A DNA stretch of 64,000 nt from Candidula unifasciata (taxonomy: Eukaryota > Mollusca > Gastropoda > Stylommatophora > Geomitridae), in NCBI GenBank assembly GCA_905116865.2, contig CAJHNH020008532.1, forward strand, positions 905,001 through 969,000. The letters are read 5' to 3'. Of the stretch, positions 13,201 through 22,539 are shown piece after piece (within the stretch, counting starts at the first letter, position 1; the number at the start of each line of letters is the position of its first letter). The position numbers and the translations under genes are program-made. The notes beneath the pieces are model-generated. The model did not search any database. It saw nothing but the letters and a program-made list of their open reading frames with translations, and was not told where the DNA came from.

Positions 13201-16200
13201 AACCAACAGGTGATCTTCAGGTAGACAGTGCTAACACTGCCAACCAACATGTGATCTTCAGGTAGACAGTGCTAACACTGCCAACCAACATGTGATCTTC
13301 AGGTAGACAGTGCTAACACTGCCAACCAAACAACATGTGATCTTCAGGTAGACAGTGCTAACACTGCCAACCAACAGGTGATCTTCAGGTAGACAGTGCT
13401 AACACTGCCAACGAAACAACATGTAATCTTCAGGTAGACAGTGCTAACACTGCCAACCAACATGTGATCTTCAGGTAGACAGTGCTAACACTGCCAACCA
13501 AACAACATGTGATCTTCAGGTAGACAGTGCTAACACTGCCAACCAACAGGTGATCTTCAGGTAGACAGTGCTAACACTGCCAATGAAACAACATGTGATC
13601 TTCAGGCAGACAGTGCTAACACACCCATCCAAAAGATGAAATCTTCAGGCAGACAGTACTAACACTGCCATCTGAAAGATGTGATCTTCATACCGACAGG
13701 GTAAAATTCTCACATGAAAGATGCGATCTTCAAGTAGACAGTGGTAACATTCCCACCTGAAAGATGTGATCTTCAGGTAGAAAGTGCTAACATTCCCACC
13801 TGAAAAATGTGATCTTTGGATAGACAGTGCTAACAGTGTCAACCAAACAACATGTGATCTTCAGGTAGAACAATAGTACATTCCTACCTGAATGATGTGA
13901 TCTTTAGCAGCTTGTTTTCTGGAACATCATAGCCACACTCCTGCAGGACCTCAGCTTGAGCCACTTGTGTCAGAGCTGCATCCTTGTCCACAATGCCTGC
14001 ACACAGCTCAATGGTTATCCCCAGAGAAGGCGGGAAATGTCTTGTGTTTATAACCTCCTCTCCGTTAACCTTCTTTGCTTCTGCATTCTGGATGTAGACA
14101 GCTGCAAAGGTATGAAAATAAAAGCTTATTTTCAGGTAAAACAGGGCATCAGTGATTTCTTTTCAAATTTAGCCATTTACAGTGAATTCTTTTCAAATTT
14201 GACCATTTACAGTGGGTTTTTTTAAAATTTGACTAATTACTATCACCACCACCATAATCACCGGTTGTATGCTACCATACCCATCAAGTGTTTGGGTTAA
14301 TAAAATTACATGTCTAGGGTGGTGGGTTCAAATCTGCATAGGGCCAAACATTTTTCCAAAAATGACTTGACACAGCCTTGTGAGTATCTTGTTGAGTATG
14401 TTTTTCTTGCCTAGCTTTTCCTCATTCTCCAGTATTTTACCTTTGAGTACACTTTATGATATTTCTCTATGCTCTAGGGTATGACCAAACTGTGACAGTC
14501 ATCATTTTGTTTATTACTTTAAATTTTTTTTTTTTTTATATATATATTTTACATAAATTTTCCATTACCTACTAAATACATGATAAACAAAAACTGATTT
14601 ATTGAAATATAAGTGAAATTTAGTTAACCAACACTACTTTCAATAAAGAAAAAATATATAATTTATTTGGATGTGGATGTCGAAGCACTAGCTGGCTAAA
14701 ACTTTATAAACAACATTTTTAACAAAGATTTCATTAGAATATTTAGTTTGTACTACCATGAAAATCCTTCAGCTGCAAATCAAACCAATCACAAACAAGT
14801 TTACAAGAGCATTAGGGCCTATGATCTATTTTAAGATTAAGAGAAAAAAAGGAAGAAGATGAACGATGAGAAGAAGAGGAAGTATTCTACTTGGCTGTTG
14901 TTGCATGAAGATGAATAGTATTAAATTGTTGCTGCAAGAGTTTCATGCAGTATATATTTTTCAAGTATGGGGTTACGGTTTTAATCAGTGATCCTTCATA
15001 AAGACATTTAACATGAATGAGATGATAAAAAAATTTTGCCAATTTCAAAAACATGACAGATAAGAACATCTGAAACTACCTGGCCCGAACTGTTTTACAA
15101 ACACAAAAACATGACAGATAAGAACATCTGAAACTACCTGGCCGGAACTGTTTTACAAACACAAAAACATGACAGATAAGAACATCTGAAACTACCTGAC
15201 CGGAACTGTTTTACAAACACAAAAACATGACAGGTAAGAACATCTGAAACTACCTGGCCGGAACTGTTTTACAAACACAAAAACATGACAGATAAGAACA
15301 TCTGAAACTACCTGGCTGGAACTGTTTTACAAACACAAAAACATGACGGATAAGAACATGTGAAACTACCTGGCTGGAACTGTTTTACAAACACAAAAAC
15401 ATGACAGATAAGAACATGTGAAACTACCTGGCTGGAACTGTTTTACAAACACAAAAACATGACAGATAAAAACATCTGAAACTACCTGGCCGGAACTGTT
15501 TTACAAACACAAAAACATGACAGATAAGAACATCTGAAACTACCTGGCCGGAACTGTTTGACAAACACAAAAACATGACAGATAAGAACATCTGAAACTA
15601 CCTGGCCGGAACTGTTTTACAAACACAAAAACATGACAGATAAGAAAATCTGAAACTACCTGGCCGGAACTGTTTTACAAACACAAAAACATGACAGATA
15701 AGAACATCTGAAACTACCTGGCCGGAACTGTTTTACAAACACAAAAACATGACAGATAAGAACATCTGAAACTACCTGGCTGGAACTGTTTTACAAACAC
15801 TAAAACATGACAGATAAGAACATCTGAAACTACCTGGCCGGAATTGTTTGACAAACACAAAAACATGACAGATAAAAACATCTGAAACTACCTGGCCGGA
15901 ACTGTTTTACAAACACAAAAACATGACAGATAAGAACATCTGAAACTACCTGGCCGGAACTGTTTTACAAACACAAAAACATGACAGATAAGAACATCTG
16001 AAACTACCTGGATGGAACTGTTTTACAAACACTAAAACATGACAGATAAGAACATCTGAAACTACCTGGCCGGAATTGTTTGACAAACACAAAAACATGA
16101 CAGATAAAAACATCTGAAACTACCTGGCCGGAACTGTTTTACAAACACAAAAACATGACAGATAAGAACATCTGAAACTACCTGGCCGGAACTGTTTGAC

Positions 16201-19200
16201 AAACACAAAAACATGACAGATAAGAACATCTGAAACTACCTGGCCGGAACTGTTTTACAAACACAAAAACATGACAGATAAGAAAATCTGAAACTACCTG
16301 GCCGGAACTGTTTTACAAACACAAAAACATGACAGATAAGAACATCTGAAACTACCTGGCCGGAACTGTTTTACAAACACAAAAACATGACAGATAAGAA
16401 CATCTGAAACTACCTGGCTGGAACTGTTTTACAAACACTAAAACATGACAGATAAGAACATCTGAAACTACCTGGCCGGAATTGTTTGACAAACACAAAA
16501 ACATGACAGATAAGAACATGTGAAACTACCTGGCCGGAACTGTTTTACAAACACAAAAACATGACAGATAAGAACATGTGAAACTACCTGGCCGGAACTG
16601 TTTTACAAACACAAAAACATGACAGATATGAACATCTGAAACTACCTGGCCGGAACTGTTTTACAAACACAAAAACATCCCTGGAAGTGTTGAACAGTAG
16701 GATGGCCACACTGAAATCAAATATTCAAGTTGTGTAAATAAAGCAGGCTATTAACACAGCTGGCTCACATGGATAATTGCACAATTGACATTTGTGCATG
16801 AAAATATCAACAGCCAGTGCTGTTGATTCATCTTAAAGACCAGAGAGTCAATATCTGGGATTATTAACTGGAAGCCAGAAAGTGTGGTTTTCATAAACTT
16901 GATTAATTTTACCATTAGTCATACTTTTTATGCGACGTCGGTGGCTTAGGCGTTGCAAGTCCGACTCGTAATTCCATGTACCGCAATCGAAACCCAGTGC
17001 TGGCTGCGTGGAATTTTATTCTGGTATAGGGCGTCGCAGGTCGACCCAGCCTAAAATGGGTATCAGGATGGCTGTCCTTGGGAAGTAGAGATGGTCGGTG
17101 TAATGCTGACCACATTACCCACCTAGTGCAAATTGTCTGAAAAATGCTGATGGTCTGAAAAAATATTGGCGCTTTTCCCATATCCCCGATGCGCCTAAAA
17201 GCGTGAGAAGAGATCTTTATTAAAAAAAAAAAAAAAAAAAAAACTTTTTACATGTTCTGTTTATGTTATTTTATGTTATCCCAGATAGCATCACTGTACT
17301 GGGCATTATATTGCTGGGTCAATTCTTCTGATACAGCAGCCACTCCAAGGTTACTCTACTGATTATTCCCGTCAGAAGCTGGCTTTAGTATCTCCTGTCT
17401 AGGTATAGTATCTCCTGTCTAGGTATAGTATCTCCTGTCTAGGTATAGTATCTCCTGTCTAGGTATAGCATCTCCTGTCTAGGTATAGCATCTCCTGTCT
17501 AGGTATAGCATCTCCTGTCTAGGTATAGTATCTCCTGTCTAGGTATAGTAGCTCCTGTCTAGGTATAGTAGCTCCTGTCTAGGTATAGCATCTCCTGTCT
17601 AGGTATAGCATCTCCTGTCTAGGTATAGCATCTCCTGTCTAGGTATAGCATCTCCTGTCTAGGTATAGCATCTCCTGTCTAGGTATAGCATCTCCTGTCT
17701 AGGTATAGCATCTCCTGTCTAGGTATAGCATCTCCTGTCTAGGTATAGCATCTCCTGTCTAGGTATAGTATCTCCTGTCTAGGTATAGCATCTCCTGTCT
17801 AGGTATAGCATCTTCTGTCTAGGTATAGTATCTCCTGTCTAGGTATAGCATCTCCTGTCTAGGCTATGAAGATGGCACAGATGAGCTTTACCAAGCTTTA
17901 CTTCCAGGTCACACAATCGTGTTAGCATCAGTGATTAATCACTATCCGCCAGCCTAGTCAGTACAGTATTGATGATATCAGCTCTTTCCAAGTTTCTTCC
18001 CGTACGCATTAGGGAATTAATTGCTAGCCGGTCTGCTTATTCATTACCATTAATGTTTTGCCAGCATGCCTAAGTGTGTATCACCCAGGTGACAGAGGTT
18101 AAGTGTCACTTCCAAATGCTTTCTATACATTCAGAGCCCATACTATCTATGGCTTTTTTTCTGAAGCTTTTTCAAGGAGTCTAATACAATTACCGCATGT
18201 GTGGTCAACCCATGCAAGTGCTTTTGAAGCAGCGGCTAACTGCAGGGTCATGCTTGACATAGTTACCTGGTCAGCAACACTATCCTCTTTTTACTGTTTT
18301 TCCCATCCTTTGGGCTGTGTATGCCCATGCTGACCTTGACCCATGCTTCACAGACCTGTCTATGTAGATGAAGACCCCAGTGCTATGACTACTACCTTAG
18401 ACATGTCACACTCCTACTGGTCTATCTGTTTAGTCATTTCCGTGACTAATCTTGTCTAGGTCACGTAACCGTTGGATTAAATTTTCAGCCTCAGTAATCC
18501 AGGAGATATCTTTTGAGATGCACCGCTTTTATATAATTATGTGGTGGGGGGTTAATGTCTGCTGATACCCTTGTGTACGCCTCAACCTGTGCAACGCTGA
18601 AACTGGAGGCCATCATTGGTATACCCAAGACAACTTGCACAGTGTGACACTAAGTGTCTTTTGTGCAACCGAGTCTTAGGGCCTCATTTTGTACTTAGTC
18701 CAGTCTTTCTAGCTGGGTTCTGCTGATAGTGAGGAGGCCTGTACCGTAGTTTAGAACACTTAGCACAAGTTTCATTTACAACAATGTATAATATTTAAAA
18801 TTTAATTTTGAAAGGTCATCATCATCATCATTTAGTAGGTCTTTTGCAAAACATTGCTCCCATCACGGTCTGCCTGAAAGGTCATGTAAATTATAACAAA
18901 ACAACAAATAGCTCATTTCACAATGTATCTATCTATGTATGACAGCTCAAAGAGACCACACACACAATTCAGCATTAGAATAAACACAATCCTACAATTG
19001 TTATAGCTTGATACATTCTGGGATGTTCTATTAATACATTGTGTGATTCGTTTGTTTTATTGACTTTCTTAAACCTTAAACCTTTTTGATTACTTAATTA
19101 GAGTTAACTGGTTGTTAACTTAGGCAGAAGATTCCGGTTGTTTGTCCATTCTAGACTTTGGCATTTTCCACAACTTTAATTGTACGTGCACATCCATTTT

Positions 19201-19492
19201 ACAGATCTGTTTATTTAAATGCAGGTTGTTGGTTCCTCACCTCTCAGGCAGGTGCGCTCCGACTTTGGAGGGAAAATCCTTAGTTAGTTACCTTTTACAA
19301 CATGCCAGAGAGGGAGGTAGTAGGTCAATTCTCTCACCCCCCCCCCCCTTTCCCCACCACCACCACCACCACCACACCACACCAAATGTGGCCACATGGA
19401 AAACGAATGATTTTTCCACTTTCTTTTGTCTTTTAATCAGCAAAATATCTAATCAAATTATTTTCTTCATCAATACTCCACTCCTCCCCCCC

Positions 19493-19544
<52 letters not shown>

Positions 19545-19721
19545 AGTGCCTAGGTGTTCAAAGAGACATCAGTTATAACCTCCTACATTGCCAACAGCAT
19601 ACCCAGCGTCACAGAGGAATGTGATGTCAAGATTTAATATGGCTGACAGGTTGTTGTATAAAGTAAATTCACTCACTCCAGAATGTTCAGTGATGCACTC
19701 CCACTTTCTCTTCTTACCATT
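10020..19721 (-). CDS. NUDT14: NUDT14-like UDP-sugar pyrophosphatase (partial, 3-4 exons)
   Basis: Family knowledge: NUDT14 is a Nudix hydrolase cleaving UDP-glucose and ADP-ribose to sugar phosphate plus nucleotide, usually cytosolic and about 220 residues. Spliced minus-strand exons are 16646-16710, 13888-14101 and 10020-10266, all GT-AG with matching phases (1 then 2). A weaker candidate lies at 19681-19721. The joined protein reads VAILLFNTSRDVFVFVKQFRP, then ITIELCAGIVDKDAAL, QECGYDVPENK, NGTGTSGAVVNLYYAEVTDA, and ends in GGGLASEGELIEVVEMTV and ALLWFFQNVWPHKQNCLK-stop. The order and the EVTDA and GELIEVV motifs match vertebrate NUDT14 closely. The N-terminus is not found. One Nudix-box glutamate is glutamine (AEVLQECGY). 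Both certain introns begin with long arrays copied from the exon ends. Confidence 0.85.
10455..10735 (+). repeat. Dispersed repeat family D, copy 2
   Basis: Shares an ordered set of segments with 19105-19345 and 58340-58600: CTGTAAGCTCCAGTGGAAAG, TTTGGACTTTGG, TGTGTGCGCATCCATTTCAC, GGCAGGTGCACTCGACTT, TTAGTCGACTCCTATGACAT, and a GGGTCCATTCTTTTTCCCTC tail. The copies are in the same orientation. No coding function is recognised. Probably an old non-autonomous mobile repeat. Confidence 0.7.
10940..11672. repeat. 67-bp minisatellite, about 11 copies, in a NUDT14 intron
   Basis: The unit contains GGGATCAACCAGCATGAAGG and GGAGACAGGATAAGAGAGAC. One copy near 11110 has a CATGTGTT insertion. I find no relation to the NUDT14 exons. 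Confidence 0.95.
11728..11985 (+). mobile_element. tRNA-derived SINE copy (family S1)
   Basis: The head contains an A-box-like TGGTGTAGGTGG and a B-box-like AGGTTCGAATTC. The body shares AGTCCTGGGAAGTAAAGGC, GTGTGACGTTGGCCACATTA and CCAATACGCCTGGAGGC with the copies at 16925 and 20060. It lies in the last NUDT14 intron. Confidence 0.7.
12070..13887. repeat. About 41-bp minisatellite derived from the adjacent NUDT14 exon end
   Basis: On the minus strand the array begins immediately after the donor of exon 13888-14101. The exon ends AAGATCACATCATTCAG and the intron starts GTAGGAATG. Units between about 13640 and 13820 read GAAGATCACATCTTTCAG followed by GTGGGAATGTTAGCAC, so they repeat the exon end and a donor-like GT. 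More distant units read GAAGATCACATGTTGGTTGG followed by CAGTGTTAGCACTG. About 40 copies alternate 41-bp and 45-bp forms (extra AAAC). Confidence 0.9.
13888..14101 (-). CDS. NUDT14: NUDT14-like Nudix-box exon
   Basis: The acceptor ATACCTTTGCAG precedes CTGTCTACATCC, and the two first bases complete an alanine codon. The 214-bp exon encodes VYIQNAEAKKVNGEEVINTR, HFPPSLGITIELCAGIVDKD and AALTQVAQAEVLQECGYDVP, and ends KITSF-AG before GTAGGA. Against the Nudix consensus REUxEExGU it reads AEVLQECGY. The glutamate before the last one is replaced by glutamine (codon CAG). The human protein has EE there. Confidence 0.88.
14305..14390 (+). mobile_element. SINE S1 fragment
   Basis: A B-box-like GTGGGTTCAAATCTGC is followed by GCCAAACATTTTTCCAAAAA and GACACAGCC. 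These match the body of the SINE at 20060 (GCCAGACTTTTGTCAAAAAT ... GACCCAGCC). It is truncated at the 3' side. Confidence 0.5.
14400..15047. other. NUDT14 intron, no other feature
   Basis: AT-rich intron sequence with homopolymer T near 14530. I see nothing coding. Confidence 0.6.
15048..16680. repeat. 58-bp minisatellite made of a NUDT14 exon end plus 5' splice site
   Basis: On the minus strand each unit is GTTTGTAAAACAGTTCCGGCCAG (positions shown by the exon at 16646-16710) with its upstream TTTTGT, followed by GTAGTTTCAGATGTTC and CATGT. The first half is identical to the last 29 bases of the exon, encoding FVFVKQFRP, and the second half to the first intron bases. About 28 copies run from the exon into the intron. 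Nearly all keep CAG-GTAGTT. Some carry GTCAAACAATTCC, a silent change of the coding half, and these recur in blocks near 15840, 16075 and 16485, indicating higher-order repetition. Confidence 0.93.
16646..16710 (-). CDS. NUDT14: NUDT14-like 65-bp exon, founder of the 58-bp array
   Basis: The acceptor TTGATTTCAG is followed by one base completing a codon. Then 21 codons read VAILLFNTSRDVFVFVKQFRP, then a final G before GTAGTT. This matches the VxVLLFNxSR ... VLVKQFRPA segment of vertebrate NUDT14. Only this copy at the upstream edge has the first 36 bases and an acceptor, so the other array copies are not complete exons. Confidence 0.85.
16925..17241 (+). mobile_element. tRNA-derived SINE copy (family S1)
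   Basis: The head GACGTCGGTGGCTTAGGCG resembles an A box and CAATCGAAACCC a weak B box. The body shares CGACCCAGCCTAAAATGGGT, GGTGTAATGCTGACCACATT and GCGCCTAAAAGCGTGAGAAG with the other S1 copies. It ends in a poly(A) tail at about 17220-17241. Confidence 0.75.
17383..17863. repeat. 20-bp minisatellite, about 24 copies
   Basis: The unit is TATAGCATCTCCTGTCTAGG with a TATAGTA variant and two GTAGCTCC copies. Confidence 0.96.
17930..18770 (-). pseudogene. Decayed RNase H-bearing non-LTR retrotransposon
   Basis: Minus-strand frames give, in order, LLTISRTQLERLD, VQNEALRLGCTKDT, VLGIPMMASSF and VAQVEAYTRVSAD. These match the post-RT region of the plus-strand fragment at 44474 (KLERIQNAAMRVILGCTRDT ... 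LRVAADTDHPLH). Further on are RNase H-like pieces and NKQTG/RLAI-type remnants of GNEQADRL. Many stops and frame changes interrupt it. It lies in or near the 5' part of the NUDT14 locus, in the same orientation as the gene. Confidence 0.6.
18771..19104. other. No gene seen
   Basis: AT-rich spacer with a short (CAT)n run near 18818. Confidence 0.6.
19105..19345 (+). repeat. Dispersed repeat family D, copy 3
   Basis: Contains the family segments TTCTAGACTTTGGC, TACGTGCACATCCATTTTAC, AGATCTGTTTATTTAAATGC, CTCTCAGGCAGGTGCGCTCC and TTAGTTACCTTTTACAACAT in the same order as the copies at 10455 and 58340. Confidence 0.7.
19494..19544. repeat. Poly(C) tract of 51 bases
   Basis: An uninterrupted homopolymer after CCCCCCCA. 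Its complement could form G-quadruplex. Exact length is unreliable in any assembly. Confidence 0.85.
19681..19721 (-). CDS. Tentative upstream NUDT14-like exon
   Basis: After an AAATGATTCAG acceptor the minus strand reads NGKKRKWECITEHS. This resembles the NG..K.W......HS segment that precedes VxVLLF in vertebrate NUDT14. The next exon requires a phase-2 donor, after TC, but the genome reads TCTGGAGTGAGT and the only good GT (after GGA) is phase 0. Either the call is wrong, the junction is non-canonical, or there is a sequence error. Confidence 0.4.
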
Positions 19722-19990
19722 CTGAATCATTTGGGAACATAAATCAGGAATACATCAGACCAACCAGTTACACAAATTTCTAAGAGACAAATACTTAATC
19801 ACTAATAACACAGTAATAAAATGCTTTTATACTTGATTAAATTGTGTCGAGTAATAGTTTGTGAATAAGCTCTGGAATAACTAATGATACAGAATTGTTA
19901 ACGGATGTTAACATACAATAAGGTAAAAACAGTAGATCCTAAACAACCTGGGTGATGGGGTGGGCTCAGTGGCATAAGCCTTGTTTAAGT
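19722..19990. other. No gene seen
   Basis: AT-rich. Any N-terminal NUDT14 exon was not found here or further right. Confidence 0.5.
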
Positions 19991-19993
19991 GCA

Positions 19994-19998
19994 TATAT

Positions 19999-20060
<62 letters not shown>
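19994..20060. repeat. (TA)n and (GA)n compound microsatellite
   Basis: About 20 bases of TA followed by about 40 bases of GA. Confidence 0.95.
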
Positions 20061-20061
<1 letters not shown>

Positions 20062-20062
<1 letters not shown>

Positions 20063-20715
20063 CGGTAGACACCAGGGTGTAGCAGCTAGATGCTCGCCTG
20101 CAGATCGGAAAATCATGGGTTTGGATCCTGATGGGGCCAGACTTTTGTCAAAAATGATCTTGGCTCCCAGATCGACCCAGCCTTGAGTGGCTCTCAGATC
20201 GACCCAGCCTTGATTGGCTCCCAGATCGACCCAGCCTTGAGTGGCTCCCAGATCGACCCAGCCTTGAGTGGCTCCCAGATCGACCCAGCCTTCAGTGGCT
20301 CCCAGGTCGACCCAGCCTTGAGTGGCTCCCAGATCGACAGCCTTGAGTGGCTCCCAGATCGACCCAGCCTTGATTGGCTCCCAGATCGACCCAGCCTTGA
20401 GTGGCTCCCAGATCAACCCAGCCTTGAGTGGCTCCCAGATCGACCCAGCCTTGAGTGGCTCCCAGATTGACCCAGCCTTGAGTGGCTCCCAGATCGACCC
20501 AGCCTTGAGTGGCTCCCAGATCGACCCAGCCTTCAGTGGCTCCCAGATCGACCCAGCCTTCAGTGGGTAGCGGGTGCAGTCCTGGGAAGTAAAGGCGGCC
20601 GGTGTGATGCTGACCACATCACCCAGTAAGTGCCGACTGGTCTATAAAATATAGGTCTAGCCCTATATGCCTAATATGCCTGAAAGCGTGGAAAAGTGTT
20701 TTACTTTACTCGATA
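20062..20715 (+). mobile_element. SINE S1 copy with internal minisatellite expansion
   Basis: The head has GGTGTAGCAGCTAGATGCTC (A-box region) and ATGGGTTTGGATCCTGATGG (B box). The body has GCCAGACTTTTGTCAAAAAT, and the right end has GTCCTGGGAAGTAAAGGCGG, GTGATGCTGACCACATCACC and GCCTGAAAGCGTGGAAAAGT, as in other S1 copies. Between them lies the 27-bp array at 20158-20570. Confidence 0.75.
20158..20570. repeat. 27-bp minisatellite inside a SINE, about 15 copies
   Basis: The unit is CAGATCGACCCAGCCTTGAG plus TGGCTCC. Other S1 SINEs carry this segment once (CAGGTCGACCCAGCCTAAAA at 17038). The array is therefore an expansion of SINE sequence. Period 27 keeps frames open on both strands without coding meaning. 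Confidence 0.92.
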
Positions 20716-20861
20716 TATTTGTGATACATGCTGAATGGAAAGTCATGATACTAATATAATTGAAATAATATGAAATTTAACAGCAAATACTTAAAAAGAG
20801 AACTTCTTCAAAGGTTGGAGACGGAAGGTAGGGGGATGGGAGGGGGAAGGGAGAGAGGGAG

Positions 20862-21165
20862 GCACCTAGTCCTCAAACACAACTACTAGTCCTCAAACAC
20901 AACTACTAGTCCCCAAACACAACTACTAGTCCCCAAACACCACTACTAATCCCCAAACACAACTACTAGTCCCCAAACACCACTACTAGTCCCCAAACAC
21001 AACTACTAGTCCTCAAACACAACTACTAGTCCTCAAACACAACTACTAGTCCCCAAACACAACTACTAGTCCTCAAACACAACTACTAGTCCCCAAACAC
21101 AACTACTAGTCCTCAAACACAACTACTAGTCCCCAAACACAACTACTAGTCCTCAAACACAACTA
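20862..21165. repeat. 20-bp minisatellite, about 15 copies
   Basis: The unit is AACTACTAGTCCTCAAACAC with CCCC/CCTC and AACT/CACT variants. Confidence 0.96.
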
Positions 21166-21424
21166 ACTCAAACAGCCAGAGCCTCCAGGTTCCAGCATCT
21201 ATGGGCTGATTGTCTGTAAACAAACAGTGATGATGAAATTAAGCTCAGGGAAGAAGAGCTGTGATATTAATGACTGCACAGGGGCATCATACATCCTATA
21301 TACAGGCTTATGTATATGTGAGAGTATGCATGCATGTGTGTGGTTATTTGTGGGTATGTGAGATTGTGCACGCATGGTTGTATGCATCTATAAATGTGTG
21401 CAGGTCAGATGGCTGTGAGCGTGT

Positions 21425-22215
21425 GTCTGTGTATGTGTGACCCAACTCCATACCTTGAGACATTCTGTGTATGTGTGACCCAACTCCATACCTTGAGACA
21501 TTCTGTGTATGTGTGACCCAACTCCATACCTTGAGACATTCTGTGTATGTGTGACCCAACTCCATACCTTGAGACATTCTGTGTATGTGTGACCCAACTC
21601 CATAGTTTTGAGACATTCTGTGTATGTGTCACCCCAACTCCATACTTGAGACATTCTGTGTATGTGTGACCCAACTCCATACCTTGAGACATTCTGTGTA
21701 TGTGTGACCCAACTCATACCTTGAGACATCTGTCTGTGTATGTGTGACCCATTTTTTCCATACCTTGAGACATTCTGTAACCGTCTGTGTGACCCAACTC
21801 CATACCTTGAGACTTTCTGTGTATGTCTGTGACCCAACTCCATACCTTGAGACATTCTGTGTATGTGTGACCCAGGTCCATACCTTGAGACATTCTGTGT
21901 ATGTGTGACCCCACTCCATACCTTGAGACATTCTGTGTATGTGTGACCCCACTCCATACCTTGAGACATTCTGTGGTATGTGTGACCTAACTCCATAGTG
22001 GTTTGTCTTGAGGACATTCTGTGTAGGGTGTGTGACCCCACTCCATACCTTGAGACATTCTGTGTATGTGTGACCCAACTCCATACCTTGAGACATTCTG
22101 TGTATGTGCCACTCCATACCTTTGAGACATTCTGTGTATGTGTGACCCCACTCCATACCTTGAGGTGTGGTTCTGTGTGTGTGTGACCAGGTGTGGTCCA
22201 TACCCTTGAGACATT
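21425..22215. repeat. 38-bp minisatellite, about 20 copies, irregular at right
   Basis: The unit is GTATGTGTGACCCAACTCCA plus TACCTTGAGACATTCTGT. The left third is regular. From 21600 to 22215 copies contain many small insertions and deletions, which could be real or a sign of poor consensus. Confidence 0.93.
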
Positions 22216-22539
22216 CAGTACATGATGTTAACCTGATATTTTAATCCACAGTGGTTTTCACCCTGAGGTGGACAAGAAAGTTTTATGGATGTGTGTGTGT
22301 GTGTGTTGGGGGGGGGGGGGGGGGTGTCATCAAGCAAATTTGAAATTGAGTACATCTGTTTGTGTAATAATCTGTTATATTGACATTTTTTAAAACTCTC
22401 CTTATAAACAAAAGTATATTTTTAAACCGTTTATAAAACAAAAAGCCATGTTATGTTGACACTTTGATTTATGTGGATATTTTCTCTCCAAGTTCTTGTT
22501 ACTAGTGCAACAGATTTTGGTCTATTTTTAATGGGTTTT
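22216..22539. other. Spacer with (GT)n and poly(G)
   Basis: A short GT run and a G homopolymer near 22308-22324. No coding signal. Confidence 0.6.

Noticed and set aside
15048..16680. Dozens of real NUDT14 micro-exons
   Set aside because: The array copies have the donor and the exon 3' half but no acceptor or exon 5' half, except at 16646-16710.
19142..19624. Proline-rich 160-codon protein
   Set aside because: It spans repeat D and a poly(C) tract. The proline run is the homopolymer.
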